Shown piece by piece: positions 1 through 5,553 of a stretch of 9,296 nt of DNA. The notes under the pieces are model-generated. The model was not told the DNA's origin and searched no databases. It saw only the letters and a list, made by a program, of their open reading frames with translations. The position numbers and the translations under genes are program-made. The stretch's first letter is position 1; each line of letters begins with the position of its first letter. The DNA comes from Bacillota bacterium (GTDB lineage Bacteria > Bacillota > Clostridia > Peptostreptococcales > Anaerovoracaceae), in assembly GCA_021443825.1 (NCBI GenBank), contig JABUTE010000057.1:1-9296 (forward strand), given 5' to 3'.

Positions 1-26
1 AACAGGATCGATCCTGTTCCTTTTTT
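1..26 (+). terminator. Intrinsic terminator of an upstream gene
   Basis: The first 18 bases are a perfect palindrome. AACAGGA at 1-7 pairs with TCCTGTT at 12-18 around a TCGA loop, and six T residues follow at 21-26. This is the form of a Rho-independent terminator for a rightward gene outside the window. The stem may extend further left. A second small hairpin (CTGCC/GGCAG, 27-31 with 35-39) follows immediately but has no T-run. Confidence 0.7.
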
Positions 27-86
27 CTGCCTTTGGCAGGGAAATGAGCCTTTCGCAGGGATGCCCCGGAACGATTCAGAAGCGAC

Positions 87-116
87 TTTTCATCGCTTTG
101 CCGCGGTATTTATGAT
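87..116 (+). promoter_or_regulatory. Putative sigma-A promoter of the membrane cassette
   Basis: TATGAT at 111-116 matches the -10 consensus in five of six positions. TTTTCA at 87-92 matches the -35 box in four of six, with an 18-base spacer. Transcription would start near 123, about 19 bases ahead of the transporter start at 142. That also argues against the longer in-frame start at 61, which would lie upstream of this promoter. Confidence 0.45.
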
Positions 117-141
117 AAAATACAAAAAAGAGGATTTTCTC

Positions 142-1146
142 ATGGGCAAAAATACCATTTTGATGAGCAGCGCCATTAGTCATTTTCTGGTCGACGCCGT
201 ATGCGTCGCAGCTTTGTTTTGCCATAAAAGCGATAGTGCTTTTTACAATGGCGTTTTGCTCTATAATACGCTGGCCTTTACCGGGCAGGCGGTGACAGGG
301 CTGTTTGCTGATCGAAGCCGAGACCCTCTGTGGCTGGCTGTTTCAGGCATGCTGCTGTGCAGCTTGTGTGCCGTTCTTCCCCTTGGCATCTATGTATGTG
401 CGGCCGGTCTTGGCATCGGAAACAACCTGTTTCATGTGGGCGGAGGCTGTCATGTTCTTCGAAGCAGCAGAGATAAAGCGGCGCCCCTTGGCATATTTGT
501 GGCGCCGGGCGCGCTGGGCGTTGCTTTGGGCACATGGATCCCCTCTGCGGCCCCGTGGTTTGCCGCAGCGTCATCGGTTCCGGCGGTGCTGCTTCTGATC
601 GCGGTAAAGAAAGAGACGCAGCCTTTGCAAAAGCCATCACAAAAGGCCCAGGCCCCGACTGTCTTACCGGTCGCATTGCTTTTGGCATCGGTCGCTGTTC
701 GCGCCATCGGAGGCTCTGCGGTCTCCTTTTCCTGGAAGGCGGGTCCGCAGCAGGCCTTGATCCTTGCCTTTTTCGTATTTGCCGGAAAGTTTCTGGGCGG
801 CTTTCTCTGCGACCGCCTGGGCCCTGCAAAGACAGCCTGGCTGAGCATCCTTCCTGCCGCGTTTCTGACCGCCTTTTTCCAAAGCCGCATGGTTCTTTCC
901 CTTGCCGGTCAATGGCTGCTCAATCTGACCATGCCTGTTACGCTTTATCTGCTCGCCCGTCTTTTAGAAAGTCGCCCGGCAGCCGCCTTCGGCATTGCCG
1001 CTGCTGCTCTTTGGCCGGGTACCCTGGCCGGACAGCTGATCGGATCGTATGAAAACAATGCGTTCCTGATCATGGCGGCCTTCCTTTTCGGATGGCTGGC
1101 GATCCTGTATACGACCTGTATTCTCAGAAAGGAGCATGAAAAATGA
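142..1146 (+). CDS. MFS-like multi-helix membrane transporter, substrate unknown
   Basis: A 334-residue, strongly hydrophobic protein with about 10-12 membrane helices, in two halves separated by a hydrophilic Lys/Gln-rich linker at about residues 156-172. Each half carries a motif-A-like loop of the Major Facilitator Superfamily: GLFADR at 53-58 and GGFLCDRLG at 219-227. Other notable stretches are SHFLVDAVC near the N-terminus and a Gly-rich NNLFHVGGG at 94-102. It is somewhat short for an MFS protein (usually about 400). The ATG at 142 is chosen because AGAGGA lies about 8 bases upstream and a -10-like box sits at 111-116. An in-frame ATG at 61 would add 27 polar residues with no good ribosome site. 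The stop overlaps the next start (ATGA, 1143-1146), so the two genes are translationally coupled. The MFS assignment is inferred from the motifs, and the substrate cannot be read from the sequence. Confidence 0.75.
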   Translation: MGKNTILMSSAISHFLVDAVCVAALFCHKSDSAFYNGVLLYNTLAFTGQAVTGLFADRSRDPLWLAVSGMLLCSLCAVLPLGIYVCAAGLGIGNNLFHVGGGCHVLRSSRDKAAPLGIFVAPGALGVALGTWIPSAAPWFAAASSVPAVLLLIAVKKETQPLQKPSQKAQAPTVLPVALLLASVAVRAIGGSAVSFSWKAGPQQALILAFFVFAGKFLGGFLCDRLGPAKTAWLSILPAAFLTAFFQSRMVLSLAGQWLLNLTMPVTLYLLARLLESRPAAAFGIAAAALWPGTLAGQLIGSYENNAFLIMAAFLFGWLAILYTTCILRKEHEK

Positions 1147-1190
1147 AGTCTCGGATCTGTTCTTTAATGATCGGATGGCTGCTGGTCGCG
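1116..1190 (+). repeat. Direct repeat copy 1 (microprotein 5' end)
   Basis: First copy of a direct repeat of about 75 bp, recurring at 1434-1508 (offset exactly 318 bp). It covers the ribosome binding site, the ATG at 1143 and the signal-peptide codons of the first microprotein. From the ATG on, the first 47 bases differ at only two positions between copies. The match is weaker, but ungapped, upstream to CTGTATT. The copies diverge after 1190. Confidence 0.85.
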
Positions 1191-1334
1191 GCAGGCGCTT
1201 CCTGTGTATTTGCAGATGCGGTCATTCAGCCGATTCCTCCGGAAGGACCGAAATCTCCGCTGTATGTCGCCCTGGGCAGTATTGTTGCCGTCGGGGCTGC
1301 GCTGCTTCGCGTGATCCGCAAAAAAAAGAAATAG
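1143..1334 (+). CDS. Small signal-peptide/single-helix membrane protein, copy 1
   Basis: A 63-residue protein I do not recognise as a named family. Residues 1-24 look like a signal peptide: K2 and R4, a hydrophobic core at about 6-22, then VFA before Asp25. A Pro-rich segment follows at about 25-39 (IQPIPPEGP), then one hydrophobic helix at about 40-57 and a basic tail RKKKK. The expected topology after cleavage is a short outside segment of about 15 residues, one membrane span and a positive cytoplasmic tail. It starts inside the stop of the transporter gene (ATGA overlap) with AAAGGAG about 6-8 bases upstream. A paralogue of the same design lies 126 bp downstream. Position and coupling suggest an accessory subunit or partner of the transporter. 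That is inference. Confidence 0.72.
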   Translation: MKSRICSLMIGWLLVAAGASCVFADAVIQPIPPEGPKSPLYVALGSIVAVGAALLRVIRKKKK

Positions 1335-1420
1335 ACAAAGGCAGCATACGCCTCGCCGCTTCGTCTTGCGCAGCGCTGAGCCGATCGTCTTCGATCTGCG
1401 CGCTGTCTTTTGCTGCTGTC
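1334..1420 (+). other. Intercistronic region with predicted RNA fold
   Basis: The 126-bp gap between the two microprotein genes contains nested inverted repeats. GATCG/CGATC (1383-1387 with 1392-1396) closes a TCTT loop. CAGCGC/GCGCTG (1371-1376 with 1400-1405) encloses it. GACA plus GCAGCA (1334-1337, 1341-1346) can pair with TGCTGC plus TGTC (1411-1416, 1417-1420), leaving a three-base bulge. A short TCTTTT follows the inner hairpin, so it could be a weak terminator or attenuator, an mRNA processing or stability element, or a duplication scar. Pairing was found by eye only. Confidence 0.35.
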
Positions 1421-1433
1421 GTGCATTCTCTCG

Positions 1434-1508
1434 CTGTATTTCATGAAAGGAACCTGAAAAATGAAGTCTCGGATCTGTTCTATAATGATCGGATTGCTGC
1501 TGGTCGCC
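1434..1508 (+). repeat. Direct repeat copy 2 (microprotein 5' end)
   Basis: Second copy of the repeat at 1116-1190, covering the ribosome binding site, the ATG at 1461 and the signal-peptide codons of the second microprotein. The segment from GAAAGG through ATGAAGTC is nearly unchanged. The coding differences in the signal region are Leu/Ile at residue 8 and Trp/Leu at residue 12. Confidence 0.85.
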
Positions 1509-1646
1509 GCTGCCTCTACCGCTGCCTTTGCCGATGTCGCGCCGCTGCCTTACTATGTGGTCAGCAAGACCCCCGTTTATATTGCCATCTGTGCCATTCT
1601 CGTGATCGCTGCCGTGCTGCTTCGGATCCTGAAGAAAAGAAAGTAG
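1461..1646 (+). CDS. Small signal-peptide/single-helix membrane protein, copy 2
   Basis: A 61-residue paralogue of the product of 1143-1334. The first 16 residues differ at only two positions. The likely signal peptide ends AAFA before Asp25. An outside segment of about 14 residues (APLPYYVVSKTP) follows, then one helix at about 39-55 and the basic tail KKRK. The outside segment is clearly different from copy 1, while the layout, the Asp after the predicted cleavage site and the basic tail are kept. This pattern suggests duplication followed by divergence of the exposed part. GAAAGGA lies about 10 bases before the ATG. The stop is 6 bp before the next membrane-protein gene, so the two are probably co-transcribed. 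Function unknown; the family is not recognised. Confidence 0.72.
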   Translation: MKSRICSIMIGLLLVAAASTAAFADVAPLPYYVVSKTPVYIAICAILVIAAVLLRILKKRK

Positions 1647-1652
1647 CACATC

Positions 1653-2024
1653 ATGTGGTATTTCCGGGAATTTCATGTGATCCTGTATCCCATGCTGCGG
1701 GCCTGCGTTCTCACCGTCGTTCTGGAAGCCATCGTCTTCCTGGCGCTGGGGGCCCGCACTCTTCGCGAGCATCAGATCCTTTGTCTGGTCAACATCCTGA
1801 CCAATCTGTCGCTGAACCTGCTGCTGCAGCTGCAGCCCGCCCTGTACGGGTATATTCTGCTGCTGGAGCTTCTGGTGGTGCTGATCGAATATCTGCTGCT
1901 GAAGGGCGAACTGGGGCAGGGCTTTTCGCTGCTTTGGAAGGTGGCTGCAGCCAATGCCTTTTCCTATTTTATCGGAACCCCGCTTCATGAATGGTGCGAA
2001 TTCTTTTTCCACAGCGGCCTTTAG
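1653..2024 (+). CDS. Uncharacterised integral membrane protein with about four helices
   Basis: A 123-residue, very hydrophobic protein with predicted helices at about residues 10-32, 42-61, 63-84 and 92-110, and few charges outside the loops. It contains Leu-rich runs (LNLLLQLQ, YILLLELLVVLIEYLLL) and a C-terminal PLHEWCEFFFH stretch whose His, Cys and acidic residues could be functional. I do not recognise the family. It begins 6 bp after the second microprotein stop, with only a weak AGAAAG-like ribosome site inside that gene's end, consistent with coupled translation. It closes a four-gene cassette of membrane proteins. By position it could be a further subunit of a transport complex, but no motif proves this. 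No strong terminator is visible after it. Confidence 0.65.
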   Translation: MWYFREFHVILYPMLRACVLTVVLEAIVFLALGARTLREHQILCLVNILTNLSLNLLLQLQPALYGYILLLELLVVLIEYLLLKGELGQGFSLLWKVAAANAFSYFIGTPLHEWCEFFFHSGL

Positions 2025-2084
2025 CCGCCCGTATTTGCATCGCAAGCAGCGCAATGATCGGCTCTTTTTCGCCTTTTTGTATGT

Positions 2085-2113
2085 TTTACAAGGGTGAGCC
2101 GTTGTATTATAAT
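2085..2113 (+). promoter_or_regulatory. Near-consensus sigma-A promoter
   Basis: TTTACA at 2085-2090 (five of six), an exact 17-base spacer, and a perfect TATAAT at 2108-2113. Predicted start of transcription is near 2120, giving a leader of about 20 bases before the GIY-YIG gene start at 2141. It is the best promoter match in the window and may also supply the pspA-like gene downstream, which has no convincing promoter of its own. Confidence 0.8.
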
Positions 2114-2140
2114 CAACTCAACCGAGCGAAAGGGGATCGG

Positions 2141-2479
2141 ATGGAACGCAAACAGGAACCCTTTTTTGTATACCTGCTTCGCTGCAGTGACGGAACTCTT
2201 TATTGCGGCATCACCACCGATCCTCAAAGAAGGCTGGCGCAGCACAACAGCGGAACCGGTGCCAAATATACCAGATCGCGAAGGCCGGTCGAGCTGGTCT
2301 TTCTGCGGCAGGCAGCAGACCGCTCCCAGGCCCTTCGGCTGGAGGCTCACATCAAAAAGCTGAACCGTTCCCAAAAGCTGGTGCTGATCGGTGCACCTGA
2401 TTCCCCCGAGGCAGACGAGCTTCTTGCCCTTGCCTGCGCCCCGGTCAGAAAAGAAAAAAAGCAGACTGCTTTTTCATAA
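2141..2479 (+). CDS. GIY-YIG domain protein (UPF0213/YhbQ-YazA type)
   Basis: A 112-residue protein with the compact single-domain GIY-YIG nuclease fold of the UPF0213 group. The first motif strand is VYLL at 10-13, and the second is LYCGITTD at 20-27, where Cys replaces the usual Ile/Thr. They are followed by the conserved QRRLAQHNSG (29-38, with the conserved Arg), KYTRSRRPVELV (42-53), and the Glu-containing helix ALRLEAHIKKL (64-74, Glu68 as the likely metal ligand). Members are small putative nucleases linked to DNA handling, and their substrate is usually unknown. The ATG at 2141 is chosen because AAAGGGG lies just upstream and the promoter at 2085-2113 leaves no room for an earlier start. 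The C-terminal tail after about residue 88 is acidic, then basic, and not part of the fold. Confidence 0.88.
   Translation: MERKQEPFFVYLLRCSDGTLYCGITTDPQRRLAQHNSGTGAKYTRSRRPVELVFLRQAADRSQALRLEAHIKKLNRSQKLVLIGAPDSPEADELLALACAPVRKEKKQTAFS
2456..2474 (+). terminator. Possible weak terminator embedded at the end of the GIY-YIG gene
   Basis: AAAAAGCA at 2456-2463 can pair with TGCTTTTT at 2467-2474 around a GAC loop, ending just before the stop codon. The T-run follows a stem with only a few GC pairs, so termination would be partial. It would lower read-through from the strong promoter at 2085 into the pspA-like gene. Confidence 0.35.
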
Positions 2480-2518
2480 ACCATATTTCTCATTCCTTTC
2501 AAACGGAGGTATTCAACC

Positions 2519-3196
2519 ATGGGCATTTTAAACAGATTCAAAGAGATCTTCACCGCAAATATCAATGCCGTTCTGGAGCAGGCAGAGGATCCTGCCAAGA
2601 TGATCGACCAGTACCTGATCGATGCCAAGAACGATCTTGCTGATGTTAAGAAGCAGACGGCAGAGGTCATGGCCGAAGAAAAGCGCACCCAGAGACTGGT
2701 GGAGCAGAACGCTGCCGACATCGCAAAGTATACCGATTTCGCAAAGAAGGCCCTTCAGCAGGGCAACGAGGGTGATGCAAAGGTATTCATCGCAAAGAAG
2801 CAGCAGCTGGAGACCGAGGGTGCCGCCCTGCAGGTCGCTGCCGCAGCCGCTCACGAAAGCACTGTCAAGATGCGGCAGCTTCACGACAAGCTTTCTTCTG
2901 ACATTGCTCAGCTGGAAGCAAAGAAGGCTGCCATCAAGTCTAAGGTCAATGTGGCTGAGACTCAGCAGACCATCAACAAGTATGCCAATTCCGCAGAAAA
3001 GTTCGAGCAGACTGCCGCTGCCTTCGAAAGAATGGAAGCCAAGGCTGACAAGCTGCTCGATGAAGCCTCTGCCATGGCAGAGCTGAATATGGTCCAGGTC
3101 GACGAGGCCCAGGTCATCGCAGAAAAGTATAAGAACGGCGAGACCGCTTCTGTCAACGACGAGCTGGAAGCCCTCAAGAAGGAACTGGGCCTGTAA
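2519..3196 (+). CDS. PspA/IM30 (LiaH/Vipp1) family membrane-stress protein
   Basis: A 225-residue, almost wholly helical, charged protein of the family's normal length. The N-terminal amphipathic helix GILNRFKEIFTANINAVLEQ matches the membrane-binding start of PspA proteins, and the signature AEDPAKMIDQYL (22-33) follows. Long coiled-coil regions occupy about residues 25-185, rich in Ala, Glu, Lys and Gln. Members assemble on the inner face of the cytoplasmic membrane as large ring or rod oligomers and protect it when proton motive force or the envelope is damaged. GGAGGT at 2505-2510, eight bases upstream, is a strong ribosome site. Codon choice is extreme: 25 of 26 lysines are AAG, which suggests high expression. 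No pspBC, pspF or liaRS homologue lies nearby. A strong terminator follows at 3231-3260. The alternative name LiaH cannot be excluded. Confidence 0.9.
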   Translation: MGILNRFKEIFTANINAVLEQAEDPAKMIDQYLIDAKNDLADVKKQTAEVMAEEKRTQRLVEQNAADIAKYTDFAKKALQQGNEGDAKVFIAKKQQLETEGAALQVAAAAAHESTVKMRQLHDKLSSDIAQLEAKKAAIKSKVNVAETQQTINKYANSAEKFEQTAAAFERMEAKADKLLDEASAMAELNMVQVDEAQVIAEKYKNGETASVNDELEALKKELGL

Positions 3197-3230
3197 TTTA
3201 CCGGTCCTCTCCCGTTACCTGAAAGGCAAT

Positions 3231-3260
3231 GCTGCCCTCTGCTTCGGAGGGCAGCTTTTT
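3231..3260 (+). terminator. Intrinsic terminator after the pspA-like gene
   Basis: GCTGCCCTC at 3231-3239 pairs perfectly with GAGGGCAGC at 3247-3255 around a seven-base loop, followed by TTTTT at 3256-3260. It begins 34 bases after the stop codon. Confidence 0.9.
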
Positions 3261-3282
3261 CATGGGGCCGGCCGTGCCGGTA

Positions 3283-3311
3283 TTTCTATTTTTCGCCGGA
3301 TGGGGTATAGT
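3283..3311 (+). promoter_or_regulatory. Possible promoter of the aminotransferase gene
   Basis: TATAGT at 3306-3311 is a five-of-six -10 box. The matching -35 position (TTTCTA, 3283-3288, spacer 17) is poor, three of six. A promoter is expected here because a strong terminator lies just upstream and the gene starts at 3369. Confidence 0.35.
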
Positions 3312-3368
3312 AACAGAAAGAAGGGCCTTTATGGCCCGGCCGATCCATTCGCATCAAAAGGAGTTCTT

Positions 3369-4520
3369 ATGGCACGAAATTATGTAGCTGCTCGCTTTCA
3401 GACCGGCGCCGGTCTGGTGCTTGATACGGCAGCCCTCGAAAAATACGACGACATCATCGATCTTTCCATCGGCGATGTAGACCGGGTGACCGATGAGCGG
3501 ATCATCGATGCGGCCTTTGCCGATGCCAAAGGAGGCTATACTCGCTACGGTCTGCCCCGCGGCGACCGTCAGCTGGTGGAAGCCATCTGCGCTGCATGGA
3601 GCGAAGACCACGGGCAGGTCATCACTCCGGAAATGGTCCATGTGACCGGCTCCGGCTGCCTGGGCCTTGCGCAGGCCATTCTGGCGATCTGCGATCCGGG
3701 GGATGAGATCCTGCTGCTGAGTCCTTATTTTACCCCTTATCGCCAGCAGATCGCTTTGGCCGGAGGAATCCCGGTGGAGGTCCCTGCCCTTGCAGAAGAC
3801 GGCTATATGCCCCGTTTGGAGGCGCTGGAGGCTGCCGTTAGCAATCGCACCAAGGCGCTGATCCTCAACAATCCGGCCAATCCCACCGGCAAGGTCTACA
3901 GCGAGGCGGAGCTGATGCTGCTGGCTGATTTTGCGGCCCGCCACGATCTGCTGATCATCGCCGATGAGGTCTATACCTGCTATGTTTACGACGGCAGCTT
4001 TATTCCCATGCGCACGATTCCCGGCGCTGCAGAGCGGACGATCACTGTGGTCAGCTTTTCGAAGAATTTCTTTATGACCGGCTGGCGCATCGGCTTTACC
4101 ATCGCTGAGCCTGCCATCATCGATGCATCCATGGCTGCCGCCGGCATGCTGATCTATACGGCGCCTTCGGTCTCGCAAAGAGCGGTGATCAAGGCTCTGC
4201 AGCTTCGCCGTGAGATCATGGAAGAGAATGCCGCTCTGTTTCGCACGCGGGTACTCTATGCCGCAGACCGGGTGGCACGGCTGCCCTATCTGACGCTGTA
4301 TCCTCCCAAAGGGGCCTTTTATCTCTTTCCCGGCGCTGCAGACAAAAGTCTTTCTTCGGCGGACATCTGCAGCAGCCTGCTGGAGCAGGCCCACATTCTG
4401 GTCTCTCCCGGCGCCGTGTTCGGCGCAACCGGCAGGGGGCATATCCGCATCGCCTGCACCGTTGAGGTGCCGGTGCTGAAGGAGGCTTTCGACCGAATGG
4501 AAGAGATCCGAAAGCTTTAA
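3369..4520 (+). CDS. PLP-dependent aminotransferase, class I/II (AspAT-like)
   Basis: A 383-residue fold-type I enzyme of typical length. Visible motifs are the substrate/PLP loop GYTRYGLPRG (56-65), NNPANPTG (167-174), ADEVYTCYVYDG (198-209; Asp199 for the pyridine nitrogen, Tyr202 for the cofactor oxygen), SFSKNFFMTGWRIG (229-242; Lys232 is the Schiff-base lysine, Arg240 binds cofactor phosphate) and HIRIACT (358-364; Arg360 is the likely carboxylate-binding arginine). The family moves an amino group between an amino acid and a 2-oxoacid in the cytoplasm. Exact specificity (aspartate, aromatic, or other) is not readable. The start at 3369 has AAAAGGAG five bases upstream. An in-frame ATG at 3300 would place codons over the putative -10 box. 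It stands alone between two terminators. It is not the CobD-type threonine-phosphate decarboxylase as far as motifs show, despite the cobalamin operon next door. Confidence 0.9.
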   Translation: MARNYVAARFQTGAGLVLDTAALEKYDDIIDLSIGDVDRVTDERIIDAAFADAKGGYTRYGLPRGDRQLVEAICAAWSEDHGQVITPEMVHVTGSGCLGLAQAILAICDPGDEILLLSPYFTPYRQQIALAGGIPVEVPALAEDGYMPRLEALEAAVSNRTKALILNNPANPTGKVYSEAELMLLADFAARHDLLIIADEVYTCYVYDGSFIPMRTIPGAAERTITVVSFSKNFFMTGWRIGFTIAEPAIIDASMAAAGMLIYTAPSVSQRAVIKALQLRREIMEENAALFRTRVLYAADRVARLPYLTLYPPKGAFYLFPGAADKSLSSADICSSLLEQAHILVSPGAVFGATGRGHIRIACTVEVPVLKEAFDRMEEIRKL

Positions 4521-4540
4521 ATGGCACAAACAGACAATTA

Positions 4541-4576
4541 AAAAGCTCCCGGGCCGTATGGGCTTCGGGAGCTTTT
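4541..4576. terminator. Bidirectional intrinsic terminator between convergent genes
   Basis: AAAAGCTCCCG at 4541-4551 pairs perfectly with CGGGAGCTTTT at 4566-4576. The T-tract on either strand gives termination in both directions. It ends the aminotransferase gene from the left and the cob operon (last gene stop at 4580) from the right. Confidence 0.9.
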
Positions 4577-4579
4577 GTG

Positions 4580-5167
4580 TTACTGTTTTTCTTTGGGGAA
4601 GGGTTCGTAGGTCAGCGATCCGTTTTCGATGGTGATCCGATAGCCTCTGCCGCCCTCCGGCTTCCATTGGTAGCGGTTCTTACCCTCGCCGGGAAAAAGA
4701 TGCTGCATGATGGCGGTGGTGGTGCCGCCGTGGCTTACCAGCAGGGCGTTTTCGCCCCGGTCGATCAGCCGGTCGACAGCGCGGCAGACGCGGGCCGTCT
4801 GCTGGTTGCCGCTTTCGCCGCCCGGGCAGACATTGGCTTCGTTATCGCCTGTGATCCAGGTCTGATAGGCGGGCAGCTCCTTCAGCTCCTCGTAGGTCTT
4901 GCCTTCAAAGATGCCGAAATTCATTTCCTTAAAATCGGCCTGGGGAATGTGGGGAACATCGCCCAGCAGCAGCTGCAGTGTCTCTTCGGTGCGGGTCAGC
5001 CCGGAGGTATAAAAGACGGTGTTTTCGCATACCGTATAATCATACTGTTCTTTCAGCTGCAGCAGTTCTTCTTTTCCTGCCTGCGAAAGAGGGGAATCGG
5101 TAAAGCCGCAATACTCGTTTCGTTCGTTAGCGACCGTCTTTCCGTGGCGGAGCAGATAAAGCTTCAT
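4580..5167 (-). CDS. cobC: Histidine phosphatase family protein, probable CobC (alpha-ribazole phosphatase)
   Basis: A 195-residue protein of the phosphoglycerate-mutase-like histidine phosphatase superfamily. LRHGKT at 6-11 holds the phospho-accepting His8. GFTDSPLSQAGKEEL (21-35), TSGLTRTEET (54-63), the acid/base stretch KEMNFGIFEG (80-89, Glu81), CPGGES (114-119) and VSHGGTT (144-150, His146) follow in canonical order. CobC removes the phosphate from alpha-ribazole 5'-phosphate or from adenosylcobalamin 5'-phosphate, the last step of nucleotide-loop assembly. The superfamily has many substrates, so the specific role rests on its place as the last gene of a cobT-cobU-cobS operon. It starts 12 bp after the short cobU-like gene, with AGGAGGA (5171-5177 on the complementary strand) just upstream, and ends at a shared terminator. 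Confidence 0.85.
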   Translation of the reverse strand: MKLYLLRHGKTVANERNEYCGFTDSPLSQAGKEELLQLKEQYDYTVCENTVFYTSGLTRTEETLQLLLGDVPHIPQADFKEMNFGIFEGKTYEELKELPAYQTWITGDNEANVCPGGESGNQQTARVCRAVDRLIDRGENALLVSHGGTTTAIMQHLFPGEGKNRYQWKPEGGRGYRITIENGSLTYEPFPKEKQ

Positions 5168-5179
5168 GAGTCCTCCTGT

Positions 5180-5539
5180 CTATTTTAGCTTCTGGGGAAG
5201 CCCGCAGAACATGCGGGTCACGCTGTCGCATCGGGCCGCCAGCGTCTGAAGATAGCGGCCGTAGACCTCCCGGTAGCGGCGGATCAGCGGATCGGTGGGT
5301 ACCACTCCGCAGGAGATATCACGGCCGATCAGCACGGCATCGCTGCGAAAGTCCATCGCAGGCTCCAGATGATTCTTAACGCAATAAAGAACATAGTTTT
5401 CCAGATGATCGATGCATCCGGCCGTAAAATCGCAGGGCGCATCCTCGCTGCAGCAGAAGATATCCTCTTCCGAAACGGAAAAATGCTTCATGGCATAGGT
5501 CCGTTTGCCCTGATAGGCACCTCCGGTGATCAGATCCAT
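5180..5539 (-). CDS. Short CobU-like protein (P-loop plus CobU C-terminal motif block)
   Basis: A 119-residue protein related to the adenosylcobinamide kinase/guanylyltransferase CobU, but about 60 residues shorter than the usual 175-185. It begins with a P-loop-like GGAYQGKR (6-13) and ends with the conserved CobU C-terminal block: IGRDISCGVVPTDPL (71-85), RRYREVYGRYLQTLAARCD (87-105) and CGLPQKLK (112-119). The middle segment that carries the guanylylated histidine and the Asp-Ser/Cys Walker B region in CobU is largely missing. The ATG at 5537-5539 has AAAGGAG about 7 bases upstream and lies 14 bases after the cobS stop. Upstream in-frame codons run antisense-like through cobS and are not credible. 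It is embedded in the cob operon with a full-length CobU. Catalytic activity is uncertain: a partner or regulator of CobU, or a relic, are all possible. Confidence 0.8.
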   Translation of the reverse strand: MDLITGGAYQGKRTYAMKHFSVSEEDIFCCSEDAPCDFTAGCIDHLENYVLYCVKNHLEPAMDFRSDAVLIGRDISCGVVPTDPLIRRYREVYGRYLQTLAARCDSVTRMFCGLPQKLK

Positions 5540-5553
5540 GGCAGACTCCTTTC

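Noticed and set aside
61..141. N-terminal extension of the transporter gene to an ATG at 61
   Set aside because: The added 27 residues are polar, there is no good ribosome site, and the likely promoter lies at 87-116, downstream of that ATG.
1136..2054. Long open frames on both strands across the microprotein genes (1136-1990 on +, 1164-2054 on -)
   Set aside because: Their translations are Arg/Ser/Cys- or Gln/His-rich without family character and conflict with three genes that have signal peptides, membrane helices and ribosome sites. They arise from base composition.
3369..4520. The aminotransferase as CobD (threonine-phosphate decarboxylase) serving the cob operon
   Set aside because: It is on the opposite strand, separated by a bidirectional terminator, and its SFSKNFFMTGWRIG active-site stretch is of the ordinary aspartate-aminotransferase type.
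3354..4667. 437-codon open frame antisense to the aminotransferase
   Set aside because: The plus-strand frame has every expected PLP-enzyme motif. The antisense translation is a composition shadow and crosses a strong terminator.
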